DNA of 5,321 nt from Oscillospiraceae bacterium (GCA_017848155.1 JAGAKC010000206.1:1-5321), one strand, 5' to 3'; shown: positions 1-5,321, numbered from the stretch's first letter. Notes: generated from the sequence alone by a model not told the origin. Translations and numbers: made by a program.

Positions 1-635
1 GATGCAGCCAGCTGCTTATCCGCACCTGCGCCCGCAGCTATGCAGCCTGCACGGCAGCAAAGGTCGAGAAGCGCACCCGTTTTCATCCTGTACATCTCAA
101 GTATGATATTCTCGGGCAGCTGCTTTCCCTCGTTTTCAGTGTCTATCACCTGACCGCCTATCATGCCGAATATCCCTGCACGCTCATTCAGCAGCGCAGT
201 TATCTTCAGCGCAGCCATCGGGTCGATAAGTCCCTTTATGCCTGCCTGTGCGATTATCTGCGACGGCAGCATCGCAAGTGCGTCGCCTGCAAGCAGCGCA
301 TTCGCCTCGCCGTATACCTTGTGGCAGCTGGGTCTGCCCCTGCGCATGTCGTCATCGTCCATGCAGGGCAGGTCGTCGTGTATCAGCGAAAAGGTGTGCA
401 GCATCTCCACCGCACATGCCACGGGAAGCGCCGTTTCAGGCTCTCCACCGCATACACGGCAGAATTCCATCACCAGCGCAGGCCGTATACGCTTTCCGCC
501 TGCGGTAAGGCTGTGCCGTGCCGCCTTTATCACATTCTTCTGCAGACACTCCGTTTCGGGCAGATATTTGTCAAATGCCGCCTCGGTAAGCTCTGCGTAA
601 TATTCAAGTCTGTCCTTTACCATCTGCCGCCTCAT
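1..635 (-). CDS. ispA: Farnesyl diphosphate synthase (polyprenyl synthetase), C-terminus cut by window edge
   Basis: This gene encodes a cytoplasmic trans-prenyltransferase that condenses IPP with DMAPP and then GPP to make farnesyl diphosphate, the precursor of undecaprenyl phosphate and quinone side chains. Reading right to left, 211 residues are visible of about 290-300 usual for the family. Seen are GGKRIRP at residues 46-52 (substrate-binding Lys and Arg), the first aspartate-rich motif DDLPCMDDDD at 87-96 followed by RRGRP, GDAL at 117-120, GGQVID at 160-165 and KTGALL at 185-190. The two-residue insertion in DDxxxxD and the aromatic Phe82 five residues before it are typical of bacterial C15-forming enzymes, so farnesyl rather than geranylgeranyl product is favoured. 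The second Asp-rich motif lies outside the window. The start ATG at 635 overlaps the xseB stop by four bases (ATGA). An in-frame ATG at 623, preceded by GAGG at a six-base spacing, is an equally plausible start. It is the last visible gene of the minus-strand operon. Confidence 0.95.
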   Translation of the reverse strand, partial: MRRQMVKDRLEYYAELTEAAFDKYLPETECLQKNVIKAARHSLTAGGKRIRPALVMEFCRVCGGEPETALPVACAVEMLHTFSLIHDDLPCMDDDDMRRGRPSCHKVYGEANALLAGDALAMLPSQIIAQAGIKGLIDPMAALKITALLNERAGIFGMIGGQVIDTENEGKQLPENIILEMYRMKTGALLDLCCRAGCIAAGAGADKQLAA

Positions 636-808
636 TCTGCGGCTTCCAGCCGCTCGATAGTAAGCTTTGCTTCACCTATATATTCCTTGCACTGCTTTAC
701 AAGACCCACAGCCTCCGTATACAGCTTCATCGACTGCTCCAGCGGCAGCTCGCCGCTCATCTGCTCGGATATCTCCGAGAGCCGTGCCATTGATTTTTCA
801 AGCTCCAT
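632..808 (-). CDS. xseB: Exodeoxyribonuclease VII small subunit
   Basis: This 58-residue protein is the small subunit of exonuclease VII, which binds several copies per XseA to form the enzyme that degrades single-stranded DNA into oligonucleotides. The match is to the XseB helical hairpin: a first helix around residues 2-18, the hallmark SGELPLEQSMKLYTEAV at 18-34, then a second charged helix (VKQCKEYIGEAKLTIERLE, 37-55). It is somewhat shorter than the usual 70-80 residues, with little before the first helix and no acidic tail. The ATG at 808 has an AAAAGGA ribosome binding site at 818-824, nine bases away and lying across the xseA stop region, which supports this start. It begins five bases after the xseA stop and its own stop overlaps the ispA ATG, so translational coupling is likely. 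Identity rests on both sequence pattern and position directly after xseA. Confidence 0.93.
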   Translation of the reverse strand: MELEKSMARLSEISEQMSGELPLEQSMKLYTEAVGLVKQCKEYIGEAKLTIERLEAAE

Positions 809-813
809 ATATA

Positions 814-2022
814 TTATTCCTTTTCGGTCTTTTCTACTTTTGCCGATATCCTGCCCTTTGAAAGGCGCACCTCGATATCGTCGCCCGTTCTGAGCGCCGC
901 CGCATCAGTGACCACCCTGCCGCCGTGATATGTCACGGAATATCCGCGCACCAGCACTCCCATAGGATTCAGCGCCGAGATGAGCTCTGCGCTCTTTTCG
1001 ATGCTACGCTCCGCATTTTCGAGCTTTGCATGGATGCTGCCGCTTATCCTCTGCGACAGCGACTCCAGCCGCTGCTGTGCCGAAGCTATCTTATTCTGCG
1101 GCGACAGCGCCTTTACAAGCTCGCTGCGGTAATTAAGGTCGTTTTCATAGTCTGCGATGCATCTTCTGATGCGGCTCTTAAGCGCCTGCTCCGTACCCGT
1201 CAGCGCCGCCAGCAGCACCGAAGCATCGGGCACCGCAAGCTCTGCCGCAGCCGAGGGTGTGGGCGCCCTCATATCCGCCGCCATATCTGCGATGGTGAAG
1301 TCAGTTTCATGTCCCACTGCGGATATCGTGGGGATAGCGCTGTTATAAACTGCCCGTGCGACTATCTCGGTATTGAATGCCGCAAGGTCCTCCGACGAGC
1401 CGCCGCCGCGCCCGAATATTATCGTATCCGCACCCGTGTCCTGCGCCCTTTCAAGCGCAGCCGCCACCGACTGCGGCGCAGTAGCTCCCTGCACCTGCGC
1501 AGGCACTATCACCAGCGTCGCCACGGGGTATCTTCGTGAGATGATGTTTATAACATCCTGCAGTGCCGCACCTCCTGCCGAGGTGACCACCGCTATCTTT
1601 TTCGGAAACTGCGGTATTGGTCGGTGCTGCGAGAAAAGTCCCTCCCCGAGAAGCCGCTTCTTCAGCTCCTCAAGGGCAGCCGCCTGCTCGCCTGCGCCGT
1701 CCTGCTCCATAAAGGAGCAGTTTATCTGATACACGCCCGACGGCTCATACACCGTTATGGCGCCGTGGCACACGACCAGTGCGCCGTTTTCAGGCTCAAA
1801 CGAAAGCTCCGACGCATTTCCTGCGAACATCACCGCCTTTAGCTGGGTCTGCTCATCCTTTAATGTGAAGTACAGATGTCCCGTCTTATAGTGCCGTGTG
1901 AAGTTCGATATCTCGCCCCTTACCGAAACGCTTGCAAGCCGCCTGTCGCCCTTTATCAGCATCGACACGACACGGTTCACCTGCGAAACGGTAACTACGG
2001 GCGGTCTATTCCTTATCTCCAT
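814..2022 (-). CDS. xseA: Exodeoxyribonuclease VII large subunit
   Basis: This is the catalytic and DNA-binding subunit of exonuclease VII, a cytoplasmic nuclease that cuts single-stranded DNA from both ends and acts in repair and mismatch processing. The protein has 402 residues, a usual length. An N-terminal OB-fold spans about residues 8-105 (VRGEISNF at 34-41, GHLYFTLKDE at 48-57). The catalytic domain follows, with VVTSAGGAALQDV at 146-158, GRGGGSSEDL at 204-213, GHETDFTIAD at 237-246 and RAPTPSAAAE just after it. Next comes a long helical, probably coiled-coil region (about 265-350), and then NPMGVLVRGYSV, which begins the C-terminal segment. I chose the ATG at 2022 because GGAG at 2029-2032 sits six bases upstream. 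A TTG one codon earlier would leave only three bases and is unlikely. The first 17 bases overlap the end of nusB. folD, which lies between nusB and xseA in Bacillus subtilis, is absent. Confidence 0.97.
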   Translation of the reverse strand: MEIRNRPPVVTVSQVNRVVSMLIKGDRRLASVSVRGEISNFTRHYKTGHLYFTLKDEQTQLKAVMFAGNASELSFEPENGALVVCHGAITVYEPSGVYQINCSFMEQDGAGEQAAALEELKKRLLGEGLFSQHRPIPQFPKKIAVVTSAGGAALQDVINIISRRYPVATLVIVPAQVQGATAPQSVAAALERAQDTGADTIIFGRGGGSSEDLAAFNTEIVARAVYNSAIPTISAVGHETDFTIADMAADMRAPTPSAAAELAVPDASVLLAALTGTEQALKSRIRRCIADYENDLNYRSELVKALSPQNKIASAQQRLESLSQRISGSIHAKLENAERSIEKSAELISALNPMGVLVRGYSVTYHGGRVVTDAAALRTGDDIEVRLSKGRISAKVEKTEKE

Positions 2023-2422
2023 CAAGATCTCCGAGATATGCGTTCAGCACGCCGTTTATGAAGCTGCTGTCCTGCTTGTAGGAGTACTTCTTCGCAAGCT
2101 CCACCGCCTCGTTTATCGCAGCGGCATTGGGCACACGGTCACAGTACTTCATCTCATACACGGCGATCTCCATGATGACCATATTGATCTTTGCGATCCT
2201 TGCAACGGAACGTGTGGTACTGTACTTTGCGATGATGCCCTTAAGCTCCTCCTCGTGTGCAAGGACTCCGTTCACTATCTCGTCCGTTTCCTCATTTTTA
2301 ACAAGCCCGAACGCTTCTTCATTAAGTGCGCAGATCTCCTCAGCACTTACCCCGAACAGGGTCTGATACAGTATGATGAATGCGCCCTCGCGCACCTCTC
2401 GTCTTGTAAGCTTTTCTTCCAT
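2006..2422 (-). CDS. nusB: Transcription antitermination factor NusB
   Basis: NusB is a small all-helical RNA-binding protein that, with NusE (ribosomal protein S10), binds boxA RNA and joins the antitermination complex that keeps RNA polymerase transcribing rRNA operons. The 138-residue length is normal. Matching features are the N-terminal TRREVREGAF (6-15), which corresponds to the family R-R-x-x-R-E-x-A pattern, ARIAKIN at 74-80, VYEM at 88-91, Pro98, and the highly conserved INEAVELAKKY (103-113) followed by FINGVLN (121-127). The Trp commonly found before the R-x-x-R-I segment is replaced (KYSTTRSVARIA). The ATG at 2422 has AAAGGA at 2431-2436, eight bases upstream and overlapping the stop codon of the Asp23 gene, so the two genes are probably coupled. 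The 3' end overlaps xseA by 17 bases. Confidence 0.96.
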   Translation of the reverse strand: MEEKLTRREVREGAFIILYQTLFGVSAEEICALNEEAFGLVKNEETDEIVNGVLAHEEELKGIIAKYSTTRSVARIAKINMVIMEIAVYEMKYCDRVPNAAAINEAVELAKKYSYKQDSSFINGVLNAYLGDLDGDKE

Positions 2423-2434
2423 GTCGTCTGTCCT

Positions 2435-2776
2435 TTACTGTTTAAATTTGATACCTGCAACGTTTACGTCAACACGTGTAACGGTGAAGCCTGTCATGCT
2501 CTGCACGGCGGATTTCACGCTCTTCTGAACGCTTTCCGCAACGTTTACGGCATTGAAGCCGTCCAGCACCACGATGTCAAGCGCAAGGGACACCGACTCT
2601 CCGTTGAGCCTGCACCTTACAGCGCCGAACATCTTTGTCTTTGCGGACGCAGGCGCAAGCTGCTGACCGACAGCGTCCACGCCGTCTATCTCTGTGGCTG
2701 CGACCTCTGCTATCTTAAGGATAACGCTGTCGGACACCTTTATGCTGCCGACGGGACGAGTATTCTTCGTTTCCAT
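2435..2776 (-). CDS. Asp23/Gls24 family protein (YqhY-like)
   Basis: This 113-residue soluble protein is of the Asp23/Gls24 family, whose members are found near the cell envelope or linked to stress and lipid metabolism in Firmicutes; the biochemical role is not established. The pattern is characteristic: GSIKVSDSVILKIAEVAATEIDGV in the first 33 residues (Gly-Ser-Ile start, Ala-rich helix, Glu-Ile-x-Gly-Val), a middle beta strand SLALDIVVLDG (63-73), then an amphipathic helix (AVNVAESVQKSVKSAVQSM, 76-94) and TGFTVTRVDVNVAGIKF at the end. There is no signal peptide or membrane segment. Placement directly before nusB matches YqhY of Bacillus subtilis, which is why I prefer that subgroup over YloU or AmaP-linked members. 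It is the first gene of the leftward operon, with an excellent GGAGGG ribosome binding site six bases before the ATG. Confidence 0.92.
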   Translation of the reverse strand: METKNTRPVGSIKVSDSVILKIAEVAATEIDGVDAVGQQLAPASAKTKMFGAVRCRLNGESVSLALDIVVLDGFNAVNVAESVQKSVKSAVQSMTGFTVTRVDVNVAGIKFKQ

Positions 2777-2782
2777 AACATT

Positions 2783-2788
2783 CCCTCC
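2783..2788 (-). promoter_or_regulatory. Strong ribosome binding site of the Asp23/Gls24 gene
   Basis: On the minus strand this reads GGAGGG, six bases before the ATG at 2776. It is close to a perfect anti-Shine-Dalgarno match at ideal spacing, fixes the start of the first gene of the leftward operon and implies efficient translation. Confidence 0.85.
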
Positions 2789-2839
2789 GAATCGTTTTTT
2801 ACAGGCATGATACTCCCGTAAACATATTTATTCTATTTT

Positions 2840-2868
2840 AGTATACCACATTTTTTACGATTGTACAA
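2840..2868 (-). promoter_or_regulatory. Predicted sigma-A-type promoter of the Asp23-nusB-xseA-xseB-ispA operon
   Basis: Read on the minus strand, the -35 element is TTGTAC (2863-2868) and the -10 element is TATACT (2840-2845), five of six matches to TATAAT. The spacer is 17 bases. A TG dinucleotide one base before the -10 gives an extended -10 (TGGTATACT), which can compensate for the weak -35 (only TTG matches consensus). Transcription would start near 2833, giving a leader of about 57 bases before the ATG at 2776. The surrounding AT-rich tract supports a promoter here. The start site itself is inferred. Confidence 0.75.
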
Positions 2869-2904
2869 GTGCTTTTTTAAAACAATTGCGCTTCTTTTTT
2901 TGTT

Positions 2905-2931
2905 CTATATCGGACATGCCGCACATAAACT
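2905..2931 (+). promoter_or_regulatory. Candidate sigma-E-type promoter of the spoIIIA operon
   Basis: spoIIIA operons are transcribed in the mother cell by sigma-E in Bacillus subtilis, so such a promoter is expected just upstream. CATAAACT at 2924-2931 fits the sigma-E -10 pattern CATAnAnT. CTATATC at 2905-2911 contains the ATA core expected of the -35. The 12 bases between them are about two fewer than the usual spacing, which lowers confidence. Initiation would fall near 2938, leaving a leader of about 20 bases and the ribosome binding site GAGGGA at 2946-2951. No sigma-A-like pair was convincing on this strand. Confidence 0.45.
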
Positions 2932-2945
2932 GTACAAACGAAAGC

Positions 2946-2951
2946 GAGGGA
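2946..2951 (+). promoter_or_regulatory. Ribosome binding site of spoIIIAA
   Basis: GAGGGA lies seven bases before the ATG at 2959. It supports that ATG as the start of the first gene of the rightward operon. Confidence 0.75.
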
Positions 2952-2958
2952 CAGAAAA

Positions 2959-3822
2959 ATGATAGCCGTAAAAAACACCGTAATACCGCTCAAAGCCGCC
3001 GAAAGGCTGATACAGCTGCCGTATGCCGCACGGGACAGCCTGTCCGAGATAAGGCTGCGTGCAGGCAGACGTGCCGCTGCGGTCACAGCCGACGGGCGCA
3101 GCTACCCCTGCTCCGAAAGGCTGACCGCCGCCGACATAAACGACTGCTTTCAGGAGCTTTGCCGCTACTCCGTGCACAGCTTTTCACGGGAGATAGCCGA
3201 GGGGTACATAACTCTCCCGGGCGGTCACAGGGCAGGCTTCTGCGGCACGGCGGTGATAAAGGACGGCAGGCTCGAAACGCTGCGTGATATCTCGTCGATA
3301 GACCTGCGGCTCGCACGGGAGGTGCACGGCTGTGCGGCGGAGCTTCACCGTGCGGCTTTTTCGGGCGGCGCAGTGTCGCTGCTGCTGTGCGGAAGGCCGA
3401 TGTCGGGAAAGACGACTCTGCTGCGTGACCTTGCACGTATACTCGGGACGAGCCGCCGTGTGGCGCTCATAGACAGCCGCAGCGAGCTTGCCGCAGCTCA
3501 CGGAGGAGCTCCGATGCTGGACGTGGGAGAAAATACCGACGTGCTTAGCGGCTACCCGAAGCGTGAGGGGATAATGACCGCACTGCGGGTGCTCTCTCCC
3601 GAGTACATCATCTGCGACGAGATAGGCGGCGACGCTGACGCAGTGGCAGAGTGCATGCACTGTGGCGTGAAGCTGATAGCGACGGCTCACGGGGGCAGCA
3701 TGGACGAGCTGCGCCGACGACCCGATACGGCAAGGCTGCTGCCGATGTTTGATGCGGCGGCTGTGATAGCCGAAAAGGGACGGCTGCTGGACCTGCGCTT
3801 TTCGGGAGGTAACGGGATATGA
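2959..3822 (+). CDS. spoIIIAA: Stage III sporulation protein AA (secretion-type ATPase)
   Basis: SpoIIIAA is a cytoplasmic mother-cell ATPase related to those of type II, III and IV secretion. It powers the SpoIIIA-SpoIIQ channel needed for forespore sigma-G activity. The 287 residues are slightly fewer than the roughly 305 of Bacillus. The N-terminal domain carries EIRLRAGR (30-37) and GGHRAGFCG (88-96), both typical of the family. The ATPase domain has a Walker A GRPMSGKT at 145-152 followed by TLLRDLAR, an Asp-box-like segment IDSRSEL (171-177), a Walker B IICDEIGGD (217-225) with Asp220 and Glu221, and a sensor-like ATAHG (241-245). The residue after Asp172 is Ser where family members I recall usually have Glu (DERSE). 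The ATG at 2959 is the first in frame and follows a good ribosome binding site. The TGA overlaps the spoIIIAB ATG by four bases, indicating coupled translation. Confidence 0.97.
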   Translation: MIAVKNTVIPLKAAERLIQLPYAARDSLSEIRLRAGRRAAAVTADGRSYPCSERLTAADINDCFQELCRYSVHSFSREIAEGYITLPGGHRAGFCGTAVIKDGRLETLRDISSIDLRLAREVHGCAAELHRAAFSGGAVSLLLCGRPMSGKTTLLRDLARILGTSRRVALIDSRSELAAAHGGAPMLDVGENTDVLSGYPKREGIMTALRVLSPEYIICDEIGGDADAVAECMHCGVKLIATAHGGSMDELRRRPDTARLLPMFDAAAVIAEKGRLLDLRFSGGNGI

Positions 3823-4307
3823 GGCTGTTTCTTGCGGCGGCGGTATTCGGACTTTGCACATTCTACGGGTTTTCCGCAAGCGGCGACCTCAAAAAGCGTG
3901 TGCAGCTGCTGTCGGAGCTTTCACAGATGACCGCAGGGATGGCGCTGGAGATAGGCTACACCGCACCCACGCTGGACGAGCTTGCACAGGGGTGCAGGGG
4001 CGCCTTTGCGCAGCTTCTGCGGCAGGAGCTTTCCGAGACAGATGACGTCCACGCAGCATGGAGCGCCGCCACGAAGCGCCTTTCGTGGTACGGCTTCTGC
4101 GGCGATGAGGAAGCGGAGCTGCTTTTGAAGATGGGTGCAGGACTCGGTACGAGCGATGCGGAGGGGCAGTTAAGCATGCTGTCCATGTACCGTGAGCAGC
4201 TGTCGCAGCTGAAAGCGGACGCAGAGGAGCGCTTCCGTGTAAAGGGAAAGCTGATGCGCTCGGTGGGGACGCTGCTGGGCGCAGGTATCGCTGTTCTTAT
4301 CGTGTGA
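3819..4307 (+). CDS. spoIIIAB: Stage III sporulation protein AB
   Basis: SpoIIIAB is a mother-cell membrane protein with a GspF-like (type II secretion platform) fold. It is thought to sit between the ATPase SpoIIIAA and the membrane ring of the channel. At 162 residues it is close to the usual 170. There is a hydrophobic membrane segment at the N-terminus (about 2-20), a soluble helical middle, the family signature GLGTSDAEGQ at 108-117, and a second hydrophobic stretch at the C-terminus (about 149-162, GTLLGAGIAVLIV). This two-ended anchor with a GTSD-x-x-GQ core is characteristic. The ribosome binding site GGGAGG at 3804-3809 lies within the spoIIIAA coding end, and the start codon overlaps its stop (ATGA). 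spoIIIAC follows eight bases after the stop. Confidence 0.96.
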   Translation: MRLFLAAAVFGLCTFYGFSASGDLKKRVQLLSELSQMTAGMALEIGYTAPTLDELAQGCRGAFAQLLRQELSETDDVHAAWSAATKRLSWYGFCGDEEAELLLKMGAGLGTSDAEGQLSMLSMYREQLSQLKADAEERFRVKGKLMRSVGTLLGAGIAVLIV

Positions 4308-4315
4308 GGTGACGG

Positions 4316-4513
4316 ATGGAGCTTGATCTGATATTCAAGATAGCAGCAGTGGGAATGATCGTTGCGGTGCTTAATCTTATCCTGAAAAAGACCGACCACG
4401 ATGAGCAGGCCATGATGATGACGGTGGCAGGACTTGTGATAGTGCTGATGATGCTGATACCTGCGATAGATGAGCTGTTTCAGACGATAAAGAACGTATT
4501 CGGACTATGGTGA
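4316..4513 (+). CDS. spoIIIAC: Stage III sporulation protein AC
   Basis: This 65-residue integral membrane protein is part of the SpoIIIA complex in the outer forespore (mother-cell) membrane; its exact role in the channel is unknown. The length matches the family norm of about 65-68. It has two membrane helices, at about residues 5-23 and 34-52, joined by a short charged loop containing LKKTDHDEQA (23-32). That loop is the best-conserved part of SpoIIIAC proteins. A GAGGTGA ribosome binding site at 4306-4312 overlaps the spoIIIAB stop and sits three bases from the ATG, with the GAGG core six bases away. The next gene begins only four bases after its stop. Confidence 0.95.
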   Translation: MELDLIFKIAAVGMIVAVLNLILKKTDHDEQAMMMTVAGLVIVLMMLIPAIDELFQTIKNVFGLW

Positions 4514-4517
4514 CGGT

Positions 4518-4907
4518 ATGGATATTACGGCGATAGCAGGCATCGGTATAATATCGGCGGTACTCTGCATGATAGTGCGGCAGTACAGGCCTGAAATGGC
4601 TGTGGGAGTGAGCATCTGCTGCGGAGCGCTGCTGCTTGCGGCGGCGCTCACGATGATAGCACCCTCGGTGGATGCGATAGCGGAGCTTACACGGTCGGCA
4701 GGTCTTGACAGCAGCTGGGCAGGAGCGCTCCTGAAGGCACTGGGCGTGTGCTACATCACGCAGCTTTCAGCGGACTGCTGCCGTGACGCAGGCGAGAGCG
4801 CCGTCGCAACAAAGATAGAGCTTGCGGGAAAGGCGGCGATAGTTGCGGTGTCGCTGCCCGTATTCACGGAGCTTGCGAGGCTCGTTACAGGACTTATCAG
4901 CCTATAA
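4518..4907 (+). CDS. spoIIIAD: Stage III sporulation protein AD
   Basis: This 129-residue polytopic membrane protein is a component of the SpoIIIA channel, related in fold to SpoIIIAC in its N-terminal half. Hydrophobic segments lie at about residues 4-20, 27-48 and 105-128. The conserved central stretch is clear: KALGVCYITQLSADCCRDAG (73-92), then ESAVATKIELAGK (93-105), matching the family pattern of an aromatic/Thr segment, an Asp-x-Cys-x-Asp-Ala-Gly motif and a Lys-x-Glu-Leu-x-Gly-Lys motif. Length is normal. The start ATG at 4518 follows the spoIIIAC stop by four bases. Only a weak ribosome binding site (GGTGACGG, overlapping that stop) precedes it, so its translation probably depends on coupling with spoIIIAC. 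Confidence 0.95.
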   Translation: MDITAIAGIGIISAVLCMIVRQYRPEMAVGVSICCGALLLAAALTMIAPSVDAIAELTRSAGLDSSWAGALLKALGVCYITQLSADCCRDAGESAVATKIELAGKAAIVAVSLPVFTELARLVTGLISL

Positions 4908-4926
4908 AACAGACGGGGACAACAAA

Positions 4927-5321
4927 ATGCAGACGTTTATCATGAGAGCTGCCGCTGTGCTGCTGTGTGCGGCGGTGTTTATACTGCTTCCGCTCAAAGC
5001 AGCGGCACAGGACGGCTACGACTACGGCAGAGAGGCGCTGGAGGACGCAGTGCCGCCCGAGGCGGCGGCGGTGCTGGACGGAAAGGGCATCGACCCTGAC
5101 AGCAGCGGTGCGGAGGACCTTTCATTCGGCGGTGCTGTAGCGTATCTGTGGGAGCTTGTATGCGAAAGGACAGCAGCACCGCTGCGGCTGCTTTTATCGC
5201 TGTGCGGAGTGATACTTCTCTGTGCGGTGACAGGTGCGGCGGCGGACAACGGTCAGGACAGCACGGTAAAGCTGTTTTCGGCGGTGGGAGTGCTTGCAGG
5301 CTCGGGCATGACCGCAGCGGC
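4927..5321 (+). CDS. spoIIIAE: Stage III sporulation protein AE, N-terminal part (cut by window edge)
   Basis: SpoIIIAE is a polytopic membrane protein of the mother-cell side of the SpoIIIA-SpoIIQ channel. Only 131 residues of about 390-400 are visible. The N-terminus looks like a cleavable signal peptide: Arg7, a hydrophobic core (8-22) and a small-residue site around LKAAAQ (23-28), as is usual for this family. A short extracytoplasmic stretch follows with LEDAVPPEAAAVLDGKGID (38-56), which fits the family's Pro-x-Glu-Ala pattern. Hydrophobic helices then start at about 84-104 and 114 onward. A GGGGA ribosome binding site at 4915-4919 lies seven bases before the ATG. The gap to spoIIIAD is 19 bases with no terminator. 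Identity rests on both position after spoIIIAD and this N-terminal pattern, since most of the conserved body is outside the window. Confidence 0.9.
   Translation, partial: MQTFIMRAAAVLLCAAVFILLPLKAAAQDGYDYGREALEDAVPPEAAAVLDGKGIDPDSSGAEDLSFGGAVAYLWELVCERTAAPLRLLLSLCGVILLCAVTGAAADNGQDSTVKLFSAVGVLAGSGMTAA

Noticed and set aside
163..893. Overlapping plus-strand open frames of 145 and 190 residues opposite ispA, xseB and the end of xseA
   Set aside because: The minus strand carries ispA with all its early motifs and a complete xseB. The plus-strand frames show no recognisable domain.
1898..2821. 307-residue open frame on the plus strand opposite nusB and the Asp23 gene
   Set aside because: It runs antisense to two clearly recognisable genes, has no family resemblance that I can see, is rich in Cys and His as expected of a mirror frame, and has no ribosome binding site. 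It is open because of codon bias.
2867..2901. Possible weak intrinsic terminator on the plus strand: AAGTGC pairing with GCGCTT (one G-U), followed by a T tract
   Set aside because: The stem is only six pairs with a 15-base loop, and it lies upstream of the candidate spoIIIA promoter with no plus-strand gene before it. It most likely reflects the AT-rich promoter region by chance.
2777..2958. Riboswitch, small RNA or Spo0A box in the divergent intergenic region
   Set aside because: The predicted leaders are short (about 57 and 20 bases), no conserved riboswitch core is visible, and I found no TGTCGAA-type Spo0A box.
3184..3879. 231-residue open frame on the minus strand opposite spoIIIAA
   Set aside because: It is antisense to the Walker-motif gene, its composition is that of a shadow frame (many Arg, His, Gln, Ser), and it has no promoter or ribosome binding site.
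1..5321. Novel defence, mobile or biosynthetic system
   Set aside because: Every long stretch is accounted for by a well-known core gene. No transposase, integrase, inverted repeat pair, repeat array or unknown gene is present.

Overview
This window looks like ordinary core chromosome from a moderately GC-rich, endospore-forming or sporulation-derived Clostridia. An Oscillospiraceae/Ruminococcus-type genome is my best guess. The evidence is a spoIIIA sporulation operon, strong AGGAGG-type ribosome binding sites, an Asp23/Gls24 protein beside nusB, and GC-rich genes that nevertheless use ATA as the main isoleucine codon. The taxonomic assignment is inference. I see no mobile element, CRISPR array, tRNA or rRNA.

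Layout: two operons diverge from a short AT-rich control region at about 2777-2958 (roughly 35% GC). Reading left from it on the minus strand are an Asp23/Gls24 protein (YqhY-like), nusB, xseA, xseB and ispA, the last cut by the left edge. They are tightly packed: gaps of 12 and 5 bases, and overlaps of 17 and 4 bases, with no internal terminator seen. A good housekeeping-type promoter (extended -10, 17-base spacer) lies upstream of the Asp23 gene. Reading right on the plus strand are spoIIIAA, spoIIIAB, spoIIIAC, spoIIIAD and the start of spoIIIAE, cut by the right edge. A weaker candidate sigma-E-type promoter precedes spoIIIAA.

How the genes work together: the left operon is a vegetative cluster of transcription antitermination (NusB), both subunits of exonuclease VII (XseA, XseB) and prenyl diphosphate synthesis (IspA). 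The right operon encodes the mother-cell side of the SpoIIIA-SpoIIQ channel, which joins mother cell and forespore after engulfment: the ATPase AA, the GspF-like AB, and the membrane proteins AC, AD and AE. AF, AG and AH are expected beyond the right edge.

The most notable points are the head-to-head arrangement of two blocks that are collinear in Bacillus subtilis (with accB, accC and folD absent from this stretch), a repeated TGTACAA element touching both candidate promoters, and a Ser in place of the usual Glu after the Asp-box aspartate of SpoIIIAA. I found no convincing undescribed system.
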